Positions 1 to 9,005 of a stretch of 34,973 nt of DNA are shown in pieces (the first letter of the stretch is position 1; each line of letters opens with the position of its first letter). This stretch comes from Acidobacteriota bacterium (GTDB lineage Bacteria; Acidobacteriota; Terriglobia; 20CM-2-55-15): the NCBI GenBank assembly GCA_003222815.1, contig QHXC01000421.1, positions 1-34,973 on the forward strand, read 5' to 3'. The notes under the pieces are model-generated. The model had not been told where the DNA came from. It was given only the letters and a program-made list of their open reading frames with translations, and did no database searches. Both the position numbers and the translations under genes were made by a program.

Positions 1-4
1 TGCA

Positions 5-868
5 TTGAATAACCGGATGTTCGATAACGTTGCGGCATTTCTCGGACGGAACGAAGACACGTACTCCGCATTCGATCGAACGAAACTGAAAGCTGCGCAA
101 TTTGCGCTCTCGCAAATGTCGACAAAGATGAAGCGGAAGGCGTATTTCAGTATTCCTGCGCCGTACGAAATGATCGGCGTTCACGCGGGGGAAACGGATG
201 CGACGCATGCAAAGATCCTGCAATACTGCTACGACCAGTATTGTATTCCCGTTGAGGGACAATCCGACGTCGTCATCACAGGTATCACGTTTGTTTCGCC
301 GTACAACGTCAATTCGATCATGAACCCGCTACTCGTTCGTGTCATGGCGCTCGGCTACTTCTTCAATTTCTACCGAAACATGCCGGTCGTGAAGAAAAAC
401 GGCGTGATGATCGTGACGCATCCATGCTACGACGAGTTCGATCCAGTGTTTCATCCGTCGTACATCGAATTCTTCAATCGCATCCTGCCGGAGACCCGTG
501 ATTCACTTGTGGTGCAACAGAAATACGAGGAGTCGTTCGCGAAGGATCCCGCCTATATCAAGATGTACCGCGAAGGCAATGCCTACCACGGCGTGCATCC
601 ATTCTATATGTGGTACTGGGCGGAAAACGGCCAGCGACACATCGGCAAAATCATCGTCGTTGGCGCGGACAACCGGCGAGTGCCGGCGATGCTCGGGTGG
701 GACGCGGCGAGGAATATGGAAGAAGCCCTCGATATGGCAGAGTCGTATGTGGGTCGCAAACCCACGGTCACGTTACTGCACTTTCCGCCAATCCTGATGA
801 CGGATGTCATGGGCCAGCCGGAGACGATTCAGGGACACCCGGTTGGGAAAGAGATGGTTCACGGATGA
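5..868 (+). CDS. LarA/DUF2088-like (lactate racemase domain) protein, C-terminal part; probably 5'-truncated by the window edge
   Basis: ORF open to window start with no ATG near the edge; the translated sequence (PYEMIGVHAGETDATHAKILQYCYDQYCIPVEGQSDVVITG...) resembles DUF2088 proteins. Confidence 0.6.
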   Translation: MNNRMFDNVAAFLGRNEDTYSAFDRTKLKAAQFALSQMSTKMKRKAYFSIPAPYEMIGVHAGETDATHAKILQYCYDQYCIPVEGQSDVVITGITFVSPYNVNSIMNPLLVRVMALGYFFNFYRNMPVVKKNGVMIVTHPCYDEFDPVFHPSYIEFFNRILPETRDSLVVQQKYEESFAKDPAYIKMYREGNAYHGVHPFYMWYWAENGQRHIGKIIVVGADNRRVPAMLGWDAARNMEEALDMAESYVGRKPTVTLLHFPPILMTDVMGQPETIQGHPVGKEMVHG

Positions 869-887
869 GAGATCGGAGAGCACCCTG

Positions 888-2495
888 ATGCCTTACCGAA
901 GTCCATGGCGTTGGAATCCAATCCGCGGTGAGTATGAGGTCCCTGAGGGCAATCGGCTTCAAGGCACCGGCGAAATTTCGGCCATCGATGCCTACAGCAA
1001 TCGAACGATCTTTATTCTTGGCGCGACCGGTTTCGTTGGCAAGGTCCTGCTGGCGATGATCCTCGACCGCTTCCCGGAGTTGAAGGACCTGGTGGTTCAG
1101 GTTCGGAGAAAGCGGAATGTTTCGGGAGAGCAGCGTTTCTTCTCCGAAGTTCTACCGTCACCGACCCTCGGTCCAGTCGTACGGCGGTTCGGTGTGGAGG
1201 AGATCCGCCGCAAAGTCACAATCGTCGAAGGCGACGTCAACGAAAGACTATGCGGCGTCCAGCCGGAACTGCTGGGGAAACTCGATGGGAAGGTCGACGT
1301 CGTCTTGAACCTGGCGGGACTTGTGGAATTCGATCCGCCCCTGACTGATTCACTCGTTCCCAATGTCTACGGCGTGCAAAATCTACTCGAGCTGGTGAAG
1401 CGGCTTGGAGCGAAGCTGATCCACATTTCAACCTGCTACGTCGCGGGTAAGAAGAACGGACGAATTCCCGAAGACACGCCGATCCTGGGCTACTACCCGA
1501 AGCGCCAAGGACCTGACGATCACCGTTTCAATGTAGCGGAAGAACTCCGGTGGTGTGAACAATTCGTCGAGGAGTGCAAATACTCTCTTCGCGATTCCGG
1601 CACGCGGGCCATTCGAGAGCGGTTGCAGACCGGTGGCATGGAACGCGCACAGTCGTGGGGCTGGATCAACACATATACGTACACGAAAAGCATGGGCGAA
1701 CAGCTCATCGCCGGAACGCCCGGCCTGGACTTTGCCATTGTCCGGCCGGCGATCGTCGAATCATCCATGCGTTTTCCGTTTCCGGGCTGGAATGAAGGCC
1801 TGACCACGTCGGCGCCGTTGGTGCTCATGGGAGGGGAAGGCGTGAAAAGCTGGCCAGTGCGTCGGGATGGCCCGCTGGAAATCATTCCTGTGGATCTCGT
1901 TGCCATGGGCATTTTGATCGTCACCGCAGCAGTCCTGTGCGGAAAGAATAAACAGGTCTATCACCTTGCAACTGCCGATGAGAATCCGGTAGTGCTTCCG
2001 CGCCTGGTAGCCTTCCTTGGCATGAACTCCCGCTACAAGCACAAGCACAAGAAAACCGGAAACAAACTTGCGAATCTGTGGAAAGCCTATGTCGAAACCC
2101 AGGTGATTACGGTCGAGGCGCTGGAAGCGCGCCGTGATCGAATTCATCGCGGCCTGGACGTGATTCACGGCGCATTGAATTTCGCGAAAACCATATTGGG
2201 CAACGGCAGAGTCGGTCCTTACCTGAAAAGCCTGCGCACCACGCGGCGGCAAATTCGGCAGCAGGAGCAGACACTGGATAAGTTCCTTCCATTCATGATC
2301 CACAACAGCTTCGTTTTCGAAACAAGGAATATCCGAAAGGCGGTCGCGATGCTGACGAACAACGATCGTACCCGGATCGCCTGGGATCCGGAAACCATCG
2401 ATTGGGCCGATTATTGGGTCAACATTCATACGAAGGGAATCGAAAAGTGGATACGGCCCGTGTTCGCCACCCAGCGTAAAACCGCCGGTGCATGA
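888..2495 (+). CDS. SDR-type fatty acyl-CoA reductase (male-sterility/NAD_binding_4-like with FAR C-terminal domain)
   Basis: IFILGATGFVGKVLLAMILDRFPELKDLVVQVRRK Rossmann motif, INTYTYTKSMGE (YxxxK) and a long C-terminal FAR_C-like region; ATG at 888 preferred over 804. Confidence 0.8.
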   Translation: MPYRSPWRWNPIRGEYEVPEGNRLQGTGEISAIDAYSNRTIFILGATGFVGKVLLAMILDRFPELKDLVVQVRRKRNVSGEQRFFSEVLPSPTLGPVVRRFGVEEIRRKVTIVEGDVNERLCGVQPELLGKLDGKVDVVLNLAGLVEFDPPLTDSLVPNVYGVQNLLELVKRLGAKLIHISTCYVAGKKNGRIPEDTPILGYYPKRQGPDDHRFNVAEELRWCEQFVEECKYSLRDSGTRAIRERLQTGGMERAQSWGWINTYTYTKSMGEQLIAGTPGLDFAIVRPAIVESSMRFPFPGWNEGLTTSAPLVLMGGEGVKSWPVRRDGPLEIIPVDLVAMGILIVTAAVLCGKNKQVYHLATADENPVVLPRLVAFLGMNSRYKHKHKKTGNKLANLWKAYVETQVITVEALEARRDRIHRGLDVIHGALNFAKTILGNGRVGPYLKSLRTTRRQIRQQEQTLDKFLPFMIHNSFVFETRNIRKAVAMLTNNDRTRIAWDPETIDWADYWVNIHTKGIEKWIRPVFATQRKTAGA

Positions 2496-3478
2496 AACGA
2501 TTTCTAGTCACCGGCGCCACCGGCTTTCTCGGCAGTCATCTCATCAATAGGCTTCTCGCCAGGCAGGACGTCACGACACGGATCCTGTGCCGAGGCGCGA
2601 ATCGCTGGACGGACATCGACCGTGTCGAGATTGTTTACGGCGACATCCTCGACGTTGCTGTTGTCGAACGCGCATCTCGCGGAGTCGAAGGAATTTTCCA
2701 TCTGGCTGGATTTGTCACGCGAGACCGCAGCCGATTCTCCGAACTTTTCGACACTCACATCCGCGGCACAAAGAACCTCTGCGACTCCGCGATTCGGAAC
2801 GGGTCGCCTCGCGTCATTGTGACTTCGTCGTCAGGAACGATTGCGGCGAGCCGCGTCCCCGTTTTGCAGAATGAGGATTCGCCTTTCGCCAACGAAGTTG
2901 CCTCTCATTGGCCGTATTACCTCAGCAAAATTTATCAGGAGAAACTCGCGCTGGCGTTCCACGAAAATCAGGGCCTGCCTGTAATCATCGTCAGTCCAAG
3001 TCTGCTGCTCGGTCCCGGCGATGAACGGCTCTCCTCAACCGGCGATGTTCGCCTTTTCTTAAACCGGAAAATCGCGAATGTGCCGGCGGGTGGTCTGAAC
3101 TTTGTCGATGTGCGCGATGCCGCCGCAGCACTGATTTCTGCGATGGAAACCGGTGTTTCCGGACGCCGCTACCTCGTCGGTGGCTACAACATGATGCTCA
3201 AGGAATTCTTCGGAATGCTCGAACGGCTCAGCGGTGTGAAGGCGCCGAAAATGGAGATGCCTGAAAGCTGGTCCCGAACCGGCGCCGCCATCCTGCGCAG
3301 GTTGTATAAGGTAGTAGGCCGCGAATATCCTCTTGATGATACGACAGTCGAAATGGCTTATCGCTTCTGGTACGTCGACAATTCCCGCGCGAGGAAAGAA
3401 CTGGGCCTGAATCCTCGCCCTGCGGAGGAAACCCTTCGCGACACGATCGGGTATTTGCAGCAGCTTGGACAATGGTGA
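2492..3478 (+). CDS. NAD-dependent epimerase/dehydratase family protein
   Basis: MKRFLVTGATGFLGSHLINRLL, YYLSK motif; ATGA overlap with upstream gene. Confidence 0.85.
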   Translation: MKRFLVTGATGFLGSHLINRLLARQDVTTRILCRGANRWTDIDRVEIVYGDILDVAVVERASRGVEGIFHLAGFVTRDRSRFSELFDTHIRGTKNLCDSAIRNGSPRVIVTSSSGTIAASRVPVLQNEDSPFANEVASHWPYYLSKIYQEKLALAFHENQGLPVIIVSPSLLLGPGDERLSSTGDVRLFLNRKIANVPAGGLNFVDVRDAAAALISAMETGVSGRRYLVGGYNMMLKEFFGMLERLSGVKAPKMEMPESWSRTGAAILRRLYKVVGREYPLDDTTVEMAYRFWYVDNSRARKELGLNPRPAEETLRDTIGYLQQLGQW

Positions 3479-3497
3479 GCACAGACATGACGACCTC

Positions 3498-4409
3498 ATG
3501 ACCACAGTTGCGATTCTGAATCCCAAATCTGCAAGCGGAAAAACTGCGGAGACCTGGGCGAAGGTGCGTGCACACCTGCCAGAGCCGGTCGAGGCGCTGG
3601 AAACGAAAGCCCCGGGACATGGAATCGAGTTGACGGCAAACGCTATCAAGAATGGCGCTAGGACCATCATCGCGGTTGGCGGCGATGGGACCATCAACGA
3701 AGTCGTGAATGGATTCTTCGAGGATGAGCGGTTGATATCGAGCGAAGCAATACTTGGGATCATCCCACATGGAACCGGCTCGGACTTTCGACGGATTTTG
3801 AATTTGCCGCTGGACGAGAAGACCGCCGCGGCGGTCATTCACAGGGGACAGCCGCGCATGGTGGACATTATGAAAGTCCACTACACCAGGACAGATGGAA
3901 CCAGCGCCGTTCGCTACTCGATCAACATTACGAGCTTTGGGATGGGCGGCGCGGTAGCTGCCAGGGCAAACCGGTCTTCGAAAGCGCTTGGCGGCCAGTT
4001 CGCCTTCCTGGCCGCTACACTTCAGACGGCGCTGACGTTCTCAGGAAATTCCGTCACGCTTCGGCTGGACGAATCCAAAAGAATTGAAGCGAAGATCACG
4101 AATGTCGCTGTAGGAAATGGCCAGTACCACGGCGCAGGTATGTGGGTGTGCCCGGGCGCTTCAATCGATGACGGCCTGCTGGATGTCACCGTTATTCGTT
4201 ACTTGTCCTTGCTCGAGCTGGCGAGGAACTTGCCGGCGCTGTACAACGGTAGGATCTACTCGCATCCAAAAGTCCAATCACATCGTGTGAAGGTTGTGCA
4301 CGCGGATTCCCGGGAACTCGCACTCATTGAGATTGACGGGGAGCCGCTTGGACGTCTGCCGATCGAGGTTTCTGTCCTGCCGAAGGCGATTCGTGTTTTG
4401 ATCCCATGA
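3498..4409 (+). CDS. Diacylglycerol/lipid kinase family protein (DagK/YegS-like)
   Basis: ILNPKSASGK and VGGDGTINEVVNGF motifs, PHGTGSDF; ATG at 3498 gives the canonical N-terminus. Confidence 0.85.
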   Translation: MTTVAILNPKSASGKTAETWAKVRAHLPEPVEALETKAPGHGIELTANAIKNGARTIIAVGGDGTINEVVNGFFEDERLISSEAILGIIPHGTGSDFRRILNLPLDEKTAAAVIHRGQPRMVDIMKVHYTRTDGTSAVRYSINITSFGMGGAVAARANRSSKALGGQFAFLAATLQTALTFSGNSVTLRLDESKRIEAKITNVAVGNGQYHGAGMWVCPGASIDDGLLDVTVIRYLSLLELARNLPALYNGRIYSHPKVQSHRVKVVHADSRELALIEIDGEPLGRLPIEVSVLPKAIRVLIP

Positions 4410-4971
4410 TCTCGCGGAGGTTGGGGGCATGCCTGAACACAACTATCGCCAGCATGACGTAGGCGAAGAATCCCGCCTCCAGTCCCCTTGCCGCAAGCAC
4501 GACATTGGACATGACGAACATCGTCGTCAGTGAAGCAATGGCGCCTTCCTGGCTCCAGTGCAATTTGCTGCCAATGAAGCGGAGCAACCAGTAGAGCGGC
4601 AGGCAAACGATGGTGATGAGCGGCTCACGGCGGAGTAGCACACCCACCGTCGTGGCAACTCCCTTACCGCCGCAAAATCCCAGGAATGGGCTCCAGCAGT
4701 GCCCGATCACAGCCCCGATTCCGATGATCCACAAAGCCGCTGCGGAAGTTTCTCCACGTCCCAGCAACAGGAGCGCGACATAACCTTTGCCAATGTCCCC
4801 GAGCAAGGTCATTACCGCCCGCCACTTGCTCGCCACGCGGCTGACATTTCTAAAGCCGGGATTCTTCGAGCCGACTTTGGTGATATCGATTCCCGTTCCG
4901 AGCATCGCAATCTTCGCGAATGGAATGGAACCGATCAAGAAACTGGCAATGAATTTCCAGGTCAGATTCAT
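4324..4971 (-). CDS. plsY: Glycerol-3-phosphate acyltransferase PlsY
   Basis: FLIGSIPFAK, GSKNPGFRNVSRVA, GHCWSPFLGFCGGKGVATTVGVLL motifs. Confidence 0.85.
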   Translation of the reverse strand: MNLTWKFIASFLIGSIPFAKIAMLGTGIDITKVGSKNPGFRNVSRVASKWRAVMTLLGDIGKGYVALLLLGRGETSAAALWIIGIGAVIGHCWSPFLGFCGGKGVATTVGVLLRREPLITIVCLPLYWLLRFIGSKLHWSQEGAIASLTTMFVMSNVVLAARGLEAGFFAYVMLAIVVFRHAPNLREIMGSKHESPSAGQKPRSADVQAAPRQSQ

Positions 4972-5453
4972 TTCACTTTGTAACCGAAATTCCGCAGCAG
5001 CGCCTTGCGGGCAGCTTTGTCGGAATCCTGCTCGACGCCCTTTGGAGACGATCCGTCGATCACGCCCATGATGCCGCGGCCCTGCCCCGTTTCCGCCACC
5101 ACAACTTCAAGCGGGTTTGCCGTAGCGCAGAAGATGCGGCAAACTTCCGGACACATTTTAAGAGAATTGAGCACATTGATCGGAAACGCGTCTCGGATCA
5201 GAATCGCAAACACGTGGCCGGCACCGATGTTCTGCGCAATGTCGACCGAGGATTTTGTCAGATCGCTATCGTTACCTTCATGCCGAATCAGGCAAGGACC
5301 AGACGCCTCCGTGAAGGCTAAACCGAATTTAATGTGCGGAGAAGATCCGGCGAGGATTTCATAGAGATCTTCGGCGGTCTTGATGAAATGCGTCTGACCG
5401 AGGATGATATTGGCGCCGTCAGGGATTTGCACTCGGACCGTTTTGAATTCCAT
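4968..5453 (-). CDS. Adenosine-specific kinase family protein (DUF355/PF04008-like)
   Basis: FGLAFTEASGPCLIRHEGND, GAGHVFAILIRDAFPINVLN, GQGRGIMGVIDGSSPKGVE. Confidence 0.8.
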   Translation of the reverse strand: MEFKTVRVQIPDGANIILGQTHFIKTAEDLYEILAGSSPHIKFGLAFTEASGPCLIRHEGNDSDLTKSSVDIAQNIGAGHVFAILIRDAFPINVLNSLKMCPEVCRIFCATANPLEVVVAETGQGRGIMGVIDGSSPKGVEQDSDKAARKALLRNFGYKVK

Positions 5454-5484
5454 ATCTGCTTCGCATCATGGATCGACCACCCCG

Positions 5485-5540
5485 CCGTTCGCAAAAAAAC
5501 GCGAACGGCACCCCTCCTAATCCAGGAGTGGATTTTTTTT
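5485..5540 (+). repeat. Two adjacent hairpins: CCGTTCGC-aaaaaaac-GCGAACGG and CCCCTCCT-aatcc-AGGAGTGG followed by T8
   Basis: Read directly: perfect 8-bp stem at 5485-5508; second imperfect stem followed by ATTTTTTTT. Confidence 0.7.
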
Positions 5541-5610
5541 CGCACCTCGCGAAATGTCCAAACTCCAGTCGGCGGTCGCAGACCGCCTCGACAGTGATAG
5601 AATTCCTACG

Positions 5611-5778
5611 ATGATACGCTACTACACGGCAATGGGTCTTCAATTGCTCGGTCTTATTTTAACCGGAGAAGCGTTGTTGCTTTATTTTGGTCAGATGGGA
5701 CCTTTGATGAGGACCGCCTCACTTGGGGCGGGGTTGTTTTGTGCAGGCTGGTTGATCCGGCCGCGCGAAAGCAGATAG
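5611..5778 (+). CDS. Small hypothetical membrane protein
   Basis: MIRYYTAMGLQLLGLILTGEALLLYFGQMG... two hydrophobic segments; TAGAAT 7 nt upstream of the ATG. Confidence 0.5.
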   Translation: MIRYYTAMGLQLLGLILTGEALLLYFGQMGPLMRTASLGAGLFCAGWLIRPRESR

Positions 5779-5786
5779 GGAAAAAA

Positions 5787-6527
5787 GTGTCGCGTTATCG
5801 CTCGTCGTTTTCGGGCTTTGGTATTGGCGGGTGGACTCCCGCCGTCAAGACTTTAATTATCGTCTGCGTCGTCGCCTTCTTTCTGCAGATCTTCGACCGT
5901 ATGACGGCCGGTCCTTCCTTCACCTATAAATTCGGACTCACGCCTTACAGTGTGACCCACAACTTTTACTTGTGGCAGCTCGTCACGTATATCTTCCTCC
6001 ACGACACATCGAATCTCTTGCACATTCTGTTCAACATGCTGGGTCTTTGGATGTTTGGTTCCGAACTGGAGCGTGTGTGGGGAACGCGTCAGTTCACGAA
6101 GTTTTTCTTCATCTGCGGAATCGGCGCTGGCGTCCTCATGGTTCTCCTCTCACCCAATTCAACGGTGCCGACCATTGGCGCCTCGGGAGCGATTTACGGC
6201 GTCCTACTGGCGTTCGGGCTTCTGTTTCCGAATCGGATCATCATTTTTTATTTCTTTCCGATTCCCGCAAAGTGGTTCGTCGTGATCATGGGAGGACTCG
6301 CGTTCTTCTCCTCGCTTTCGTCCAGCGGCGGCGGCGTCGCTCATGTTGCACATCTTGGTGGAATGTTGTGCGGCCTCGTCTATCTTCGTGGCGGACGCCT
6401 CTTTTCCGGCCTCCGATACCGCTATAACAGCTGGCACCGGAATCGCCTCCGGCGGAGGTTCGATATCTACTATAACGAGCGACGGCGTGACGATGACGAG
6501 CCCAAATGGAGACGGTGGCGAAATTGA
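5787..6527 (+). CDS. Rhomboid family intramembrane serine protease
   Basis: HILFNMLGLWMFGSELE, GASGAIYG catalytic Ser motif, AHVAHLGG His motif; probable GTG start at 5787. Confidence 0.9.
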   Translation: MSRYRSSFSGFGIGGWTPAVKTLIIVCVVAFFLQIFDRMTAGPSFTYKFGLTPYSVTHNFYLWQLVTYIFLHDTSNLLHILFNMLGLWMFGSELERVWGTRQFTKFFFICGIGAGVLMVLLSPNSTVPTIGASGAIYGVLLAFGLLFPNRIIIFYFFPIPAKWFVVIMGGLAFFSSLSSSGGGVAHVAHLGGMLCGLVYLRGGRLFSGLRYRYNSWHRNRLRRRFDIYYNERRRDDDEPKWRRWRN

Positions 6528-7486
6528 GACCCTCACCGGGCGCGCCAGAGGTGCGCCACTCTCTTCCAGGCGGAGAGGGAAGGTTCCGCTCGTATAACAA
6601 ATGGCTCCAGGAAAAATTCGGCGAGCGCGTTTACAAAGTTATTGTTGACGCGGGCTTCACCTGCCCCAATCGGGACGGCACCGTTGCCGTCGGCGGATGC
6701 GCCTACTGCAATAACAATTCGTTTCGGCCACCTTCCGCAATCAAAACAGATCCCATCCGCGATCAGGTCCGCGAAGGCATCGAATACATCCGCAAGCGAT
6801 TCGATGCGCATAAATTTATCATCTACTTCCAGCCTTTCACGAATACCTACGCCGAGACCGGGTATCTCCGCGAGCTCTACACAGACGCGGTCGAGCATCC
6901 CGAAGTGGTTGGGCTAGCCATTGGTACACGCCCGGATTGCGTTGATGAAGAAAAAATCCGAATGATCGATGAAATCGCGCAGCGAACCTTCGTATCGCTG
7001 GAATTCGGCGTCGAGTCCATCTACGACGACACGCTTCGGCGTGTGAACCGCGGCCATGACTATGCAACGTTTCTACGAGCAATGGAACTGACACGCCGGA
7101 GATCAATCCACATCGGCGCCCACTTGATCCTGGGCTTTCCCTGGGAAACGCGCGAACAGTGGCTCGCGATGGCCGACGAGATGTCGCGGGCGGGCGTCGA
7201 CGCCCTCAAGATCCATCACCTTCACCTCGTTCGTGGAACAGCCCTGGCCGCGGAATACGCACGCCGGCCCTTCCGCGTCCTCGGCTACGAAGAATACCTG
7301 GATTTGCTTTGCGATTTCATCGAGCGGCTCGATCCAAGAATTGTGATTGAACGCATGTTTGGAGAAGCGCCACTCGCGCTGCTCGTCGCGCCGAACTGGA
7401 GGCGGACAAAGAACGATCTCGTGCGGGATATCCAGAGGCGATTCGAGGAGAGGGACGTGTGGCAAGGGTCAAAAAGGGGGAAATAG
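6506..7486 (+). CDS. TIGR01212-type radical SAM protein (YhcC family)
   Basis: SYNKWLQEKFGERVYKVIVDAGFTCPNRDGTVAVGGCAYCNN with CxxxxxxxCxxC arrangement; start uncertain (6506 ATG or 6551 GTG). Confidence 0.88.
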   Translation: METVAKLRPSPGAPEVRHSLPGGEGRFRSYNKWLQEKFGERVYKVIVDAGFTCPNRDGTVAVGGCAYCNNNSFRPPSAIKTDPIRDQVREGIEYIRKRFDAHKFIIYFQPFTNTYAETGYLRELYTDAVEHPEVVGLAIGTRPDCVDEEKIRMIDEIAQRTFVSLEFGVESIYDDTLRRVNRGHDYATFLRAMELTRRRSIHIGAHLILGFPWETREQWLAMADEMSRAGVDALKIHHLHLVRGTALAAEYARRPFRVLGYEEYLDLLCDFIERLDPRIVIERMFGEAPLALLVAPNWRRTKNDLVRDIQRRFEERDVWQGSKRGK

Positions 7487-7504
7487 CCGGGTCGCGGCTT
7501 TTTT
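7485..7504 (+). terminator. Hairpin plus T-run between convergent genes
   Basis: AGCCGggtcgCGGCT then TTTTTT; overlaps the radical SAM stop codon. Confidence 0.55.
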
Positions 7505-7507
7505 CCT

Positions 7508-8164
7508 TCAATTTACCCGCACGACGAACGGTTGAAAATCCTGCTTACGAAGCTGCGAAGCGAGTCGGTTTGCGGTCTGGATATCGGGTTTGCGGCCGAT
7601 ACGGACACGATAGACGGCTTTCTCTCCGGGTAGAATCTGGACCGTCACGTCCGGATACTTTCTCGCGAGCCGCTGTTTCAGCTCCTCGGCCGCTCGAGGA
7701 TTCTCAAAAGCCCCGACTTGGACGGCATATACCGCCCGCGGCGATGCGGATGTCGGCAGGACTTCGGTAGCTTTCAGGACTTTGATCTTTACAGGCGCCG
7801 TACCGGTGCGTACCAGATCGATCTCACGCGCCGCGCGGAGAGAGAGGTCGATGACGCGGCCGTCAACAAAAGGTCCGCGATCATTGACCCTTACATCCAC
7901 TTCGCGGCCGTTGGTCTTGTTCGTGACGCGAACAACCGTATTGAACGGCAGCGTGCGATGGGCTGCCGTCAATTCCCGATAGCTGTCGAAGATTTCCCCG
8001 CTTGCCGTACGCCGGCCATGGTACGGTTCGGCATAATACGACGCCAAGCCTTCCAACTCACTCGATGAAACTCGGGGCAGCTGAGGAGCTTGGACCTGGA
8101 CCTTCTTATGCCCGCACGCATTGAGACACAGAAGAGCAAAAATGAATAACGATAACCGGCGCAC
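7508..8164 (-). CDS. rlpA: RlpA-like septal ring lytic transglycosylase lipoprotein with SPOR domain
   Basis: Lipobox [45 protein letters not shown]-terminal AVQVGAF SPOR; GTG at 8164 places the signal peptide at the N-terminus. Confidence 0.88.
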   Translation of the reverse strand: MRRLSLFIFALLCLNACGHKKVQVQAPQLPRVSSSELEGLASYYAEPYHGRRTASGEIFDSYRELTAAHRTLPFNTVVRVTNKTNGREVDVRVNDRGPFVDGRVIDLSLRAAREIDLVRTGTAPVKIKVLKATEVLPTSASPRAVYAVQVGAFENPRAAEELKQRLARKYPDVTVQILPGEKAVYRVRIGRKPDIQTANRLASQLRKQDFQPFVVRVN

Positions 8165-8345
8165 GCGATTGTAATAGCACAAGGACGGGACGGCTACAAT
8201 AGCCGCGAAGCGGCACAAGAACGGCCGCCAGTATGTCGCAACTGCTAAACTGCCGGGGCCCATTCCAGGCACCGCTGCGCGGCTCAATTTGGAGACTCCT
8301 GCTCCCGGAGAGACGGGATGTGCATGCTAGAATCAGTTCACGGTC

Positions 8346-9005
8346 ATGGTCTTAGCTCTACTCACAACCTCACTGGTCTCCATGGTTTGCTTCATTGTCA
8401 CGGTCGTCATGGGATTCATGATGGTGGGCCGCACGGGCCTGGGGCAGCATTTCCTGTTCGGATTTTTCACAACGTTTCTGGTAACGCTGGCTCAGAGTAT
8501 GACGATGTTCTATTTCATTGGCACGGGAAGGCAGGTGAAAGACCTGGCTTCGAATCACCCAGCCGGCAGCGACTTCATTCAGCGTACAAAGAGGTTCAAA
8601 GCCGTCGTCTTTCCGCCCGCGATGTGGGCGATTCTGTTCACGATGGCAACCATGATCCTTGGAGGCGGCGTGGACACACATGTCATTCCGCCCTTCGTTC
8701 ATACGGTTCTTGCGGCGGCATCGCTGTATTTCATCCTGATCGCATTCTGGAAAGAAGCGAAGTACATGATCGAGCACAACAAGCTCATGCTGGAACTCGA
8801 TTGTCTTCTCAAAGCTACGCCGTCCTCTAGCGTCGGGCCTACTGGTGCTACGCCGGCTTCGCCGGCCTCCTTGATCGGGCCATCGGCCGGTCCCCCCACG
8901 CCGTCGTCTAGCGTCGGGCCCACCGGCCGGCCTACTGGTGGTACGCCGGCTTCGCCGGCCTCCTTGATCGGGCCATCGGCCGGTCCCCCCACGCAAGACG
9001 CATGA
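8346..9005 (+). CDS. Integral membrane protein of unknown function with a repetitive low-complexity C-terminus
   Basis: Several predicted TM segments (MVLALLTTSLVSMVCFIVTVVMGFMM...), ATGA overlap with next gene; tail encoded by a tandem duplicate. Confidence 0.65.
   Translation: MVLALLTTSLVSMVCFIVTVVMGFMMVGRTGLGQHFLFGFFTTFLVTLAQSMTMFYFIGTGRQVKDLASNHPAGSDFIQRTKRFKAVVFPPAMWAILFTMATMILGGGVDTHVIPPFVHTVLAAASLYFILIAFWKEAKYMIEHNKLMLELDCLLKATPSSSVGPTGATPASPASLIGPSAGPPTPSSSVGPTGRPTGGTPASPASLIGPSAGPPTQDA
8817..8993 (+). repeat. Tandem GC-rich repeat, copies of 84 nt (8817-8900) and 96 nt (8898-8993, with a 12-nt insertion), in frame at the 3' end of a CDS
   Basis: ACGCCGTC[C/G]TCTAGCGTCGGGCC...ACGCCGGCTTCGCCGGCCTCCTTGATCGGGCCATCGGCCGGTCCCCCCACG twice. 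Confidence 0.9.

Noticed and set aside
8817-8993. CRISPR or phase-variable short repeat
   Set aside because: Two direct copies of 84/96 nt in frame within a CDS, no spacers, unit length divisible by three.
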